Assembly (NCBI GenBank): GCA_045595795.1 | Contig: JAZOBC010000022.1 | Location: 1-64,000, forward strand | Length of the DNA: 64,000 nt | From: UMGS755 sp045595795 | GTDB taxonomy: Bacteria; Bacillota; Clostridia; UBA1381; UBA9506 | Reading direction: 5' to 3' | In this document: positions 15,997 to 23,152 of the stretch, in pieces | How positions within the stretch are numbered: the first letter of the stretch is position 1 | Layout: the number at the start of each line of letters is the position of its first letter | The notes under the pieces: model-generated | What the model was told of the DNA's origin: nothing | What the model saw: the letters and a program-made list of their open reading frames with translations, nothing else | Database searches by the model: none | Position numbers and translations under genes: made by a program

Positions 15997-17355
15997 ATGG
16001 AAAACAGCGAAAAAATTAAAAAAAGTCTGGAGTCATTTCAGAGCATTATGCTTGAAAATGCTCAGATTCCTGCTGAAAAATGCAATAACTATAAAGTCAA
16101 GCGCGGACTTCGTAACAGCGACGGAACCGGTGTACTGGCCGGTGTAACCAATATTGGTAATGTACACGGTTATGTGGTTTCGGAAGATGAAAAAATGCCC
16201 GATGACGGCCGTTTGCGCTACCGTGGCATTGATGTTGCTGAAATCGTGGCTGCCTGCGAGAAAGAACATCGCTTTGGCTACGAAGAAGTTTGTTACCTGA
16301 TTTTATTTGGCAAGCTCCCTAACAAAACAGAACTGGAAGAATTTAAATCTGTTATGGGTGTTCTGCGGCATGTGCCCTATGACTTCCGCGAGGATATCAT
16401 TATGCGTTGCCCCAGCCCGGATATTATGAATAAGCTTGCCCGTGCGGTCTTGTCAACCTATTCCTATGACCCTGAACCGGATGCGACCGACCTTTTGAAC
16501 TTGATTCGTCAGGCGATGGTCTTGGTATCCCGTGTGCCGACCATGGTGGCTTATGCCTATCAGTCCAAGCTTCATTATTACGACGGCAAGAGTTTATATA
16601 TTCACCATCCGCAGGAAGATTTAAGTACGGCAGAGAACTTTTTGTTCATGATCCGCCCGGACAATCAGTATACCCGGTTAGAAGCTGAAATTTTAGACCT
16701 TGCGTTGATTTTGCATGCAGAGCATGGCGGCGGTAATAACTCTGCGTTTACCACACGTGTGGTTTCGTCCTCCGGCAGTGATACCTATTCTGCCATTGCA
16801 GCAGCAATCGGCTCTTTGAAAGGCCCTCGTCACGGTGGCGCGAACCGTAAGGTGATGGGCATGATTGATGATTTTAAGGCGAACATTGAAGACATCCGTG
16901 ATGCTGACCAGGTGGCGGCTTATATTGAAAAAACCCTGAAAAAAGAAACCTATGACCATTCAGGTCTGGTTTATGGTATGGGTCATGCAATTTATACCTT
17001 ATCTGACCCCAGAGCCGTTATGCTGAAGAAAAAGGCAGCAGAACTGGCTGACATCACTGGCTACGAAGATGAATTTGGGCTCTATTGCATGATTGAAGAA
17101 CTGACGCCGGAGGTTTTTGCGCGTGTTCGCGGTTCAAAAGCAATGTGTGCTAATGTGGACTTATATTCCGGTCTTGTGTATAAAATGCTGAACATTCCGT
17201 CAGAACTTTATACGCCGATGTTTGCCATTGCGCGTATGGTTGGTTGGTGTTCGCACCGCATCGAGGAAGTTCTCTACGGCGGCAAAATCATTCGTCCGGC
17301 ATATAAAAGCGTCTCACAAAACAAGAATTATGTTCCAATTACAAAACGTTCGTAA
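15997..17355 (+). CDS. gltA: Citrate synthase (Si type)
   Basis: A 452-residue protein of the citrate/2-methylcitrate synthase family, condensing acetyl-CoA and oxaloacetate. Catalytic regions are visible: HAEHGGGNNSAFTTR, SLKGPRHGGANRKV and GMGHAIYTLSDPRA contain the active-site histidines, and the C-terminal half carries the RVRGSKAMCANVDLYSG substrate region. The N-terminal extension of about 60 residues fits the longer clostridial form. It is monocistronic, with its own promoter and a perfect terminator; aconitase and isocitrate dehydrogenase genes are not adjacent. In an anaerobe it probably feeds glutamate synthesis. 2-Methylcitrate activity cannot be excluded. Confidence 0.92.
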   Translation: MENSEKIKKSLESFQSIMLENAQIPAEKCNNYKVKRGLRNSDGTGVLAGVTNIGNVHGYVVSEDEKMPDDGRLRYRGIDVAEIVAACEKEHRFGYEEVCYLILFGKLPNKTELEEFKSVMGVLRHVPYDFREDIIMRCPSPDIMNKLARAVLSTYSYDPEPDATDLLNLIRQAMVLVSRVPTMVAYAYQSKLHYYDGKSLYIHHPQEDLSTAENFLFMIRPDNQYTRLEAEILDLALILHAEHGGGNNSAFTTRVVSSSGSDTYSAIAAAIGSLKGPRHGGANRKVMGMIDDFKANIEDIRDADQVAAYIEKTLKKETYDHSGLVYGMGHAIYTLSDPRAVMLKKKAAELADITGYEDEFGLYCMIEELTPEVFARVRGSKAMCANVDLYSGLVYKMLNIPSELYTPMFAIARMVGWCSHRIEEVLYGGKIIRPAYKSVSQNKNYVPITKRS

Positions 17356-17397
17356 CGAAAAAGACTGTTTCGCTAATGCGAAACAGTCTTTTTCGTT
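17354..17397. terminator. Bidirectional terminator between gltA and mntP
   Basis: A perfect 20-bp stem with a 4-nt TAAT loop, overlapping the gltA stop codon. The A-rich and T-rich arms allow it to act in both directions. A smaller AAATCAAC/GTTGATTT palindrome at 17443-17459, nearer the 3' end of mntP, may assist on the minus strand. Confidence 0.92.
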
Positions 17398-17489
17398 TAA
17401 TCATGATATTTTCTTTGTTTGAACTTTAAAAACAACCAGAAAAATCAACAGTTGATTTGATGAGTTCCACAAAAATTTTTTATTTGCAG

Positions 17490-18047
17490 TTAACTAAAAA
17501 AGCAATGTTCAATTAAAATTTTTATGCCCATGGCAATTAAAATAATACCGCCTGCAATTTGTGCCCTGCTTCCCAATGCAGCACCGGCTCGCTTGCCCAA
17601 TGCAGCACCCATCGTGCAGAGGCAAAAGGTAATTAGTCCAATGGTCATCACACTTGTCCATATGTTCAGAGACATAAATGCGAAGCTAACGCCGGCAGCT
17701 AAAGCGTCAATGCTGGTGGCAATCGCTAAAACAAGAAGTAGCCGCACCTGCGTGCTGCAAACGGCAGATTCTTCACCACGCACGACATCGAGAATCATTT
17801 TGGTGCCGATATAGCCTAAAAGAATAAATGCAATCCAATGATCCAACACCATGATATAGCTACTGAACAACCGACCGGCACTCCAACCGATGAGCGGCAT
17901 TAGCATCTGGAAAAAGCCAAAGAACAAACCAAACTTTAGTGCGTCTACCAGTCGCAGATTGGAAATACTCATACCGCCTGACAAAGAGACGGCAAAGGCA
18001 TCCATCGAAAGACCGATAGCAATCAGCAGAAGCTCGGAAATGTGCAT
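17490..18047 (-). CDS. mntP: Manganese efflux pump MntP
   Basis: A 185-residue membrane protein with six predicted transmembrane helices in two related halves. It has the family start LLLIAIGLSMDAFAVSLSGG and a second SIDALAAGVSF motif; these paired aspartates bind the metal. It exports excess Mn(II). AGGAGG lies upstream of the ATG. It is the last gene of degV-lysC-bactofilin-mntP, 14 bases after the bactofilin gene. No yybP-ykoY manganese riboswitch can precede it, because there is no leader room, which is unusual for mntP. Confidence 0.93.
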   Translation of the reverse strand: MHISELLLIAIGLSMDAFAVSLSGGMSISNLRLVDALKFGLFFGFFQMLMPLIGWSAGRLFSSYIMVLDHWIAFILLGYIGTKMILDVVRGEESAVCSTQVRLLLVLAIATSIDALAAGVSFAFMSLNIWTSVMTIGLITFCLCTMGAALGKRAGAALGSRAQIAGGIILIAMGIKILIEHCFFS

Positions 18048-18061
18048 TGTGCACCTCCTGT

Positions 18062-18454
18062 TTATGGGTTTACTGAATCCTCTGCCGTGGCCATAGCAGA
18101 AGGGGTGGCAGGCTTTTTAACGGAACGGTTCATGCCGATAAATTCGCCGCCTTCTTCAATGACCAAAGAGCCGGTTTCAATGTTACCCTCCAAAACGCCG
18201 GTGCTTTTAATCAAAAGCTGTTCTGTGGTGGTAACATTACCGCACAGTTTGCCGGCAACAATCAATGCCAAAGCAGTGATGTCCCCTTCAACAACAGCGG
18301 TTTCGGTTAAAATCACCTCGCGGCTTGAATTGATGCTGCCGCGAACTGTGCCGTCGATTTTGATGGCACTTTCGGAGACAATATCTCCGGTCAGGCAGGT
18401 TTTTTCGCCAATTAAAACATCTACGCTAACGTATTTGAATTTTTTTAAGTTCAT
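18062..18454 (-). CDS. Bactofilin-family polymer-forming cytoskeletal protein
   Basis: A 130-residue protein with the bactofilin right-handed beta-helix, visible as repeating short hydrophobic/Gly/Thr strands (DVLIGEKTCLTGDIVSESAI, TVRGSINSSREVILTE, VEGDITALALIVAG, LCGNVTTTEQLL, LEGNIETGSLVIEEGG). Short flexible ends flank it. Bactofilins polymerise without nucleotide and help localise envelope or cell-shape enzymes. AAGGAG precedes the ATG. It lies 34 bases after lysC; the association with mntP and lysC seems incidental to function. Confidence 0.9.
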   Translation of the reverse strand: MNLKKFKYVSVDVLIGEKTCLTGDIVSESAIKIDGTVRGSINSSREVILTETAVVEGDITALALIVAGKLCGNVTTTEQLLIKSTGVLEGNIETGSLVIEEGGEFIGMNRSVKKPATPSAMATAEDSVNP

Positions 18455-18488
18455 AAAGTTGCTCCTTTTATAGAGAGCTTATGAAATT

Positions 18489-19694
18489 TTACAGCTCAAA
18501 TTTATCATGAATTGCACGAACGGCTTTATCTTCAAGGCCTGCATCAATCAGCACAGAAACCTTGATTTCAGAGGTAGCAATCATGTGAATGTTAATCTGA
18601 GCTTCATAGAGAGCTTCAAACATTTTTGCTGCAACACCGGGGTTAGAAACCATGCCGGCACCAACAATGGAAACCTTGGCAACATCCTTGGTGGAGCTAA
18701 CAGTCTCGTAAGCAATGACATCTTTGTTTTCTTCTAAAATAGCCAGTGCTTCTTCTAAGTGAGATTCTGAAACTGTGAAGCTGATATCCTTTAAGCCGTT
18801 GTGGCCGATAGACTGCAGAATTACGTCTACATTAATGTTCTTTTTAGCAAGCAGGGAGAAGATTCTGAATGCTTTTCCCGGTGTATCATCAATGCCGCAA
18901 AGAGAAATACGGGCAACGTCCTTATCCTTTGCAACACCTCTAACCAACATTTTTTCCATATTAACAACCTCCTTGACAATGGTGCCCTCTGCCCGGGTCA
19001 GGCTTGAACGGACACAAATGTTTACATTGTATTTTTTACCCATTTCAACTGAGCGGTTGTGGAGAACATTTGCTCCCAAACTTGCCAGCTCCAGCATTTC
19101 ATCAAAGGTAATTTCATCTAACTTTGAAGCATTTGGTACAATACGGGGATCGGTGGTATATACACCGTCAACGTCTGTATAGATTTCACACACATCGGCA
19201 TGGAGAGCTGCGGCTAAGGCAACAGCTGAGGTATCGGAACCGCCGCGACCTAATGTGGTAATATCGCCATAGCGGTTAATGCCCTGGAAGCCGGCAACAA
19301 TGATGATGTTGTTTTTGTCCAGTTCCTTCTGCACGCGTTCAGAATCAATTTTTCTGATGCGAGCGCCGGAATATTTGGAATCTGTGTGCATACCTACCTG
19401 CCAACCGGTTAAGGAAACAACGGGGAATCCCAGCTTTTCAATGGCCATGGCAAGGAGGGAAATTGAAATCTGCTCACCGGTGGAAAGCAGCATATCCATC
19501 TCACGTTTTGAAGGGTTGGGGTTAATTTCTTTTGCTTTTTCAATCAAATCGTCTGTGGTGTCGCCTTGAGCAGACACAACAACAATGACTTGATTACCGG
19601 CTTTGTATGTGCTCGTGATGATATCTGCAACGTTATAAACACGTTCTGCATTTGCTACCGACGAGCCGCCGAATTTTTGAACAATTAGACTCAT
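18489..19694 (-). CDS. lysC: Aspartate kinase
   Basis: A 401-residue aspartokinase, the first step of Lys/Thr/Met biosynthesis (aspartate to aspartyl phosphate). The N-terminal kinase domain has VQKFGGSSVAN and GRGGSDTSAVALAAAL. The C-terminal third carries two ACT domains (ISLCGIDDTPGKAFRIFSLL; VSIVGAGMVSNPGVAAKMFE) for feedback control. Six extra codons lie upstream of the chosen ATG, but AAAGGA about nine bases before it fixes the start. It follows degV by 47 bases, which is too short for a lysine riboswitch leader, so control is probably allosteric. Threonine synthase is encoded elsewhere in the window. Confidence 0.96.
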   Translation of the reverse strand: MSLIVQKFGGSSVANAERVYNVADIITSTYKAGNQVIVVVSAQGDTTDDLIEKAKEINPNPSKREMDMLLSTGEQISISLLAMAIEKLGFPVVSLTGWQVGMHTDSKYSGARIRKIDSERVQKELDKNNIIIVAGFQGINRYGDITTLGRGGSDTSAVALAAALHADVCEIYTDVDGVYTTDPRIVPNASKLDEITFDEMLELASLGANVLHNRSVEMGKKYNVNICVRSSLTRAEGTIVKEVVNMEKMLVRGVAKDKDVARISLCGIDDTPGKAFRIFSLLAKKNINVDVILQSIGHNGLKDISFTVSESHLEEALAILEENKDVIAYETVSSTKDVAKVSIVGAGMVSNPGVAAKMFEALYEAQINIHMIATSEIKVSVLIDAGLEDKAVRAIHDKFEL

Positions 19695-19741
19695 ATGATC
19701 AGTCCTTTCCAATTGATAACGCCTAACGGCAATGAATATAC

Positions 19742-20599
19742 TTAAACAGTATGGTTACGAATAAACAAAACACCTAAGGTATCAGCACCGCAATGAGAAG
19801 AAATGGTGCAACCGGCACGGGTGACAAGCACCTCAGAGAACAGGCCACTCTCTTTCACTGCCTGATATGCGGTTTCGACAATTTCATCGGCACAACCGGC
19901 ATGAGTCACAAAAACACGCTTTGTATCAATATCGCCGCCTGCCAAGCATTCTTCAACATATTTTTGTACAACAGCTTTAAATTTGCCGCGATATTTTTTA
20001 AATACGTCCATCTTGCCGCCACGAACAGCGATACAAGGCTTAATGCTTAAGAGATTTGCTCCCAATGCAGATAAAGCACTGCAACGACCGCCCTTGTGCA
20101 AGTATTCAAGATTTTCGATGATAAAAGATGCATCCACGCGGTTTGTTAATGCGGCGGAAGCTTCGGCGATGGTTTTGGCATCGGCGCCTTCTGAAAGCAT
20201 ATCAGCTGCATTTAAAATAAGTAAGCCTTCGCCGGTGGAGAGGTTCAGCGTGTCTATAACAAACACCTTACCCTCAAAATCCTGCGCAGCAATAGAAGCG
20301 TTTTGATAGGTGCAAGATAAGCCGGAGCTTAATGAAAAATGCACCACCTGATCAGCCTCTTGCAAAAGCGCGGTGAAATAATCCGTAAAATCTCCCACGG
20401 AAACAGCGGAAGTTTTCGGCATGATACCGGATTCTGCTACTTTTTGGTACAAAGCATCCGGCGTTATCTCAACACCGTCACGATAGCTTTCTTCACCAAA
20501 CGTTATATAAAGCGGTAAAATGCTGATTTTATATTTTTCAATTAATTCAGGGGTTAAATCGCAGGTGGAATCTGCCGAAATAATAACTTTATTCCCCAA
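19742..20599 (-). CDS. DegV-family fatty-acid-binding protein
   Basis: A 285-residue DegV protein. The N-terminus VIISADSTCDLTPELIEKY and the SAVSVGDFTDYF and SSGLSCTYQNASIAA segments are diagnostic. Members bind fatty acids and act as FakB-type carriers presenting acyl chains to the kinase FakA. No fakA is in the window, so whether it is a true FakB is open. The start is TTG with AAAGGAG nine bases upstream. It is the first gene of the operon with lysC, transcribed from a near-consensus promoter about 70 bases upstream. Confidence 0.92.
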   Translation of the reverse strand: MGNKVIISADSTCDLTPELIEKYKISILPLYITFGEESYRDGVEITPDALYQKVAESGIMPKTSAVSVGDFTDYFTALLQEADQVVHFSLSSGLSCTYQNASIAAQDFEGKVFVIDTLNLSTGEGLLILNAADMLSEGADAKTIAEASAALTNRVDASFIIENLEYLHKGGRCSALSALGANLLSIKPCIAVRGGKMDVFKKYRGKFKAVVQKYVEECLAGGDIDTKRVFVTHAGCADEIVETAYQAVKESGLFSEVLVTRAGCTISSHCGADTLGVLFIRNHTV

Positions 20600-20671
20600 A
20601 TCGTTTCACTCCTTTTTGCGACATGAAATGAAGATCGTTCCATGTATCATAGTAAAAAGACATTATTTTTT

Positions 20672-20700
20672 ATTATAATATACGATGAGAAAAAAGTCAA
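20672..20700 (-). promoter_or_regulatory. Sigma-A promoter of degV-lysC-bactofilin-mntP
   Basis: TTGACT-17-TATAAT on the minus strand. It diverges from the trxA promoter about 110 bases away. The 324-base gap between degV and trxA holds these two promoters and nothing else that I can support. Confidence 0.85.
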
Positions 20701-20811
20701 TATGAACGAAAGAAGAAATCCGTCATTTTGGCAACTTATTCTAAATATGAAATGGGGAAAACAAGAATTTTTAACAGAACCATGAAGTTTTTGCATTTTG
20801 TCACATTTTTA

Positions 20812-20840
20812 TTTACAAAAAGTCAAATTTATGGTATGAT
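20812..20840 (+). promoter_or_regulatory. Sigma-A promoter of trxA operon
   Basis: TTTACA-17-TATGAT, about 84 bases before the trxA start. It could drive trxA-yhbY-nadD-yqeK-rsfS-leuS, since no terminator appears until after leuS. Confidence 0.75.
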
Positions 20841-20923
20841 ATTTAAATGAGAGAGCATGTTTTTTTATAAAAAACTCTTTTCTGTTTATATTATTAATAT
20901 AACGCGAGAAAGGAAGATGACAT

Positions 20924-21253
20924 ATGGCAAACGAAGCAGTGAAAGTTTTTACTGAGAACAATTTTGAGCAAGAAGTATTGCAGTCTAACCAAGTTGTTTT
21001 AGTTGATTTCTGGGCGTCCTGGTGTGGTCCTTGCAGAATGGTTTCTCCTCTCATTGACCAGCTGGCGGAAGAATATGTGGGCAAAGCAAAGGTTGGCAAG
21101 GTAAATGTAGACGATGAGGGTGATTTGGCTGTGCGCTATGGTGTTATGACCATTCCCACGGTGATTATTTTTAAAAACGGCGAAATCGTGCAACAGGTTT
21201 CCGGAGCCTATCCGAAAGAACATTTTGAAGCTCTGTTAAATGAAGCATTATAA
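20924..21253 (+). CDS. trxA: Thioredoxin
   Basis: A 109-residue thioredoxin with the canonical active site WCGPC (Cys34, Cys37), the conserved DFWASW lead-in, cis-proline in MTIPTVIIF and a C-terminal helix. It reduces protein disulfides in the cytosol using electrons from thioredoxin reductase, whose gene is not here. GAAAGGAAG lies upstream of the ATG. It is the first gene of the run into yhbY-nadD-yqeK-rsfS-leuS. Confidence 0.96.
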   Translation: MANEAVKVFTENNFEQEVLQSNQVVLVDFWASWCGPCRMVSPLIDQLAEEYVGKAKVGKVNVDDEGDLAVRYGVMTIPTVIIFKNGEIVQQVSGAYPKEHFEALLNEAL

Positions 21254-21265
21254 GGAGTTCATCAC

Positions 21266-21553
21266 ATGATTACAAGTAAGCAGCGTGCCGCTCTAAGGGG
21301 TATGGCAAACCGCATCCCCGCCATTTTACAAATTGGAAAAGGCGGCATTTGTGACAATTTTTTAAAACAGGTTGACGATGCTTTAGAAGCACGAGAGCTG
21401 GTAAAGGTGACAATTTTAGAGACCGCCTTGTTAGACACAAGAGAAACTTGCGGTTATGTGGCAGAAAAGCTGGGTGCAGAACCTGTGCAGGCAATCGGCT
21501 CTAAATTTGTGCTTTACAGAGAGTCTAAGGAAAATAAATCCATTGAAATTTAA
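21266..21553 (+). CDS. yhbY: YhbY-type CRM-domain RNA-binding protein
   Basis: A 95-residue protein that is a single CRM domain: RAALRGMANRIPAILQIGKGG includes the family's GKGG loop, followed by VDDALEARELVKVTILE and KFVLYRESKE. YhbY proteins associate with pre-50S ribosomal particles and assist assembly. AAGGAG precedes the ATG. It is followed at 12 bases by nadD. The yhbY-nadD-yqeK-rsfS order is a well-known Firmicutes cluster. Confidence 0.93.
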   Translation: MITSKQRAALRGMANRIPAILQIGKGGICDNFLKQVDDALEARELVKVTILETALLDTRETCGYVAEKLGAEPVQAIGSKFVLYRESKENKSIEI

Positions 21554-21565
21554 AGGAATGGTTTT

Positions 21566-22162
21566 GTGAAAATAGGATTATTCGGCGGTACTTTTGACCC
21601 ACCACACAACGGACATTTGAAGGTGGCACAAGAAGCAAAAAACCATCTGCAGCTTGATAGAATTATTTTTATTCCCTCCGGAGATCCGCCTCATAAGACA
21701 GACAGACAGATTACCGATAAAAAACATCGCTTGGAAATGGTTAAAATGGCGGCAGAACAAGAGGGTGCTTTCGTATCTGACTGGGAACTGACTCGTGAAC
21801 GAAAGAGTTATAGCGTGGAAACTGTACGTCATTTTAAAGAGACATATCCGCAAGAGGAACTGTTTTTCATTATTGGCGCCGATTCTTTTCGTGATTTGCC
21901 GTCTTGGTGGCATTATCGTGAATTAATGTCGCTTTGTAGTTTTGTGGTGGTTTCTCGGCCCGATACAGAAAAAAGCAGCTTACTTTCGCGTTATCAAGGG
22001 GATGAAACGCCACCGAGAGTCTTTTTCTTAGATCATATTTTTATGGATATTTCTTCAACGGAGATTCGCCAAATGGCATCAGAGGGAAAGGATATTTCCC
22101 GCTTGGTGCCTGAGATGGTGAACACATATATTTTAAACCATCGGTTATATACCAAAGAATGA
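21566..22162 (+). CDS. nadD: Nicotinate-nucleotide adenylyltransferase
   Basis: A 198-residue nucleotidyltransferase that makes deamido-NAD from nicotinate mononucleotide and ATP. The signature GGTFDPPHNGHLK (residues 6-18) contains the HxGH catalytic motif, and ISSTEIRQMA near the C-terminus is the second nucleotide-binding motif. The start is GTG with AAAGGA eight bases upstream. Its stop codon overlaps an ATG in the yqeK frame, but a better yqeK start lies a little downstream. Confidence 0.95.
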   Translation: MKIGLFGGTFDPPHNGHLKVAQEAKNHLQLDRIIFIPSGDPPHKTDRQITDKKHRLEMVKMAAEQEGAFVSDWELTRERKSYSVETVRHFKETYPQEELFFIIGADSFRDLPSWWHYRELMSLCSFVVVSRPDTEKSSLLSRYQGDETPPRVFFLDHIFMDISSTEIRQMASEGKDISRLVPEMVNTYILNHRLYTKE

Positions 22163-22179
22163 ACAGGGTGATAAAATTC

Positions 22180-22779
22180 ATGGGCTCAGGAAAAATGGAT
22201 ATTTTGGCAATGGAAAAAAAGCTGGAAGGGATGCTCACGCCAAAACGGTATCGGCACTCCATCGGCGTCATGGAAACAGCTGTGGAGATGGCAGAAATTT
22301 TTGGTGTTGATGTGGAGAAGGCACGCCTGGCAGGGCTTTTGCATGACTGCGCAAAAGACATTGACAAAGACGAGATGTTACGCCTTTGCAAGGAAATGAA
22401 CATTCCCTTAGACCCCGTCAAGCGGGAACAGCGGTCGCTCATTCATGCCGACTTGGGAGCAAAAATGCTGGAAACCGAGTTTGGCATCACTGATCCTGAC
22501 ATTATTTCAGCCGTTCAATATCATACCCTGGGCAGAGAAAACATGACCGATTTAGAAAAGATTTTGTATCTGGCTGACTGCATTGAGCCGAATCGCTCTC
22601 ACTATGAGGGATTAGACGATCTGCGGCAGCTTGCCAGAACTAATTTAGACTGTGCTATGCTTGCGGCCATAGAGCGTTCCGTTGACTATGTGTTGCATCG
22701 GCACAGAAAACTACATAGTCAGACGTTGGTGACACAACAATATTTTTTAAAGCTATGTAAGGAGAAGATGACTGTATGA
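22180..22779 (+). CDS. yqeK: YqeK-family HD-domain hydrolase (Ap4A hydrolase)
   Basis: An HD-domain phosphohydrolase of about 199 residues. The metal motif is plain: RYRHSIGVMETA supplies the first His, and GLLHDCAKD supplies the HD pair. Family members hydrolyse diadenosine tetraphosphate symmetrically to two ADP. Three in-frame ATGs exist. AGGGTG nine bases before ATG 22180 favours that one, and AGGA before ATG 22195 is also possible. Its stop overlaps the rsfS start codon (ATGA), so the two are translationally coupled. Confidence 0.92.
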   Translation: MGSGKMDILAMEKKLEGMLTPKRYRHSIGVMETAVEMAEIFGVDVEKARLAGLLHDCAKDIDKDEMLRLCKEMNIPLDPVKREQRSLIHADLGAKMLETEFGITDPDIISAVQYHTLGRENMTDLEKILYLADCIEPNRSHYEGLDDLRQLARTNLDCAMLAAIERSVDYVLHRHRKLHSQTLVTQQYFLKLCKEKMTV

Positions 22780-23147
22780 CATCATTTGAAAAAATGAAAG
22801 CCGTTGTCCGGCACTTAGATAATAAAAAGGCAAAGGACATAACAGCGCTTAAAGTGTCGGAACTGACGCTTTTGGCAGACTATTTTGTCATTTGTTCCGC
22901 CACTTCTTCGACGCAGGTGAAGGCTTTGGCAGATACGCTGGAGGAAGAACTGGAAAAGCAGGGCGAGCTGCTTCTAAAAAAAGAAGGCAAGCAGGGATTT
23001 AACTGGATTTTGTTGGATTATTCCGATGTGATTGTGCATATATTTTATCAGGAAACAAGAGAATTTTACGGTCTGGAAAAGCTTTGGTCTGATGCAGAGG
23101 AGCTTTCCCTTAGTGAGATTATAGGCGAAAATACAGAGGAGGACTAA
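22776..23147 (+). CDS. rsfS: Ribosomal silencing factor RsfS
   Basis: A 123-residue RsfS/Iojap protein, which binds uL14 and blocks 30S-50S joining under nutrient limitation. Characteristic segments are ALKVSELTLLADYFVICSAT and NWILLDYSDVIVHIF...FYGLEKLW. AAGGAGA lies upstream inside yqeK, and the start overlaps the yqeK stop. It is followed within six bases by leuS. Confidence 0.95.
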   Translation: MTSFEKMKAVVRHLDNKKAKDITALKVSELTLLADYFVICSATSSTQVKALADTLEEELEKQGELLLKKEGKQGFNWILLDYSDVIVHIFYQETREFYGLEKLWSDAEELSLSEIIGENTEED

Positions 23148-23152
23148 AGAGG

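Noticed and set aside
19695..19741. Lysine riboswitch ahead of aspartate kinase
   Set aside because: Only 47 bases separate lysC from degV, far too short for the lysine riboswitch.
23148..23152. T-box leaders ahead of leuS, argS or gltX
   Set aside because: leuS and argS follow upstream genes with almost no gap and the gltX start is outside the window; no T-box motif seen.
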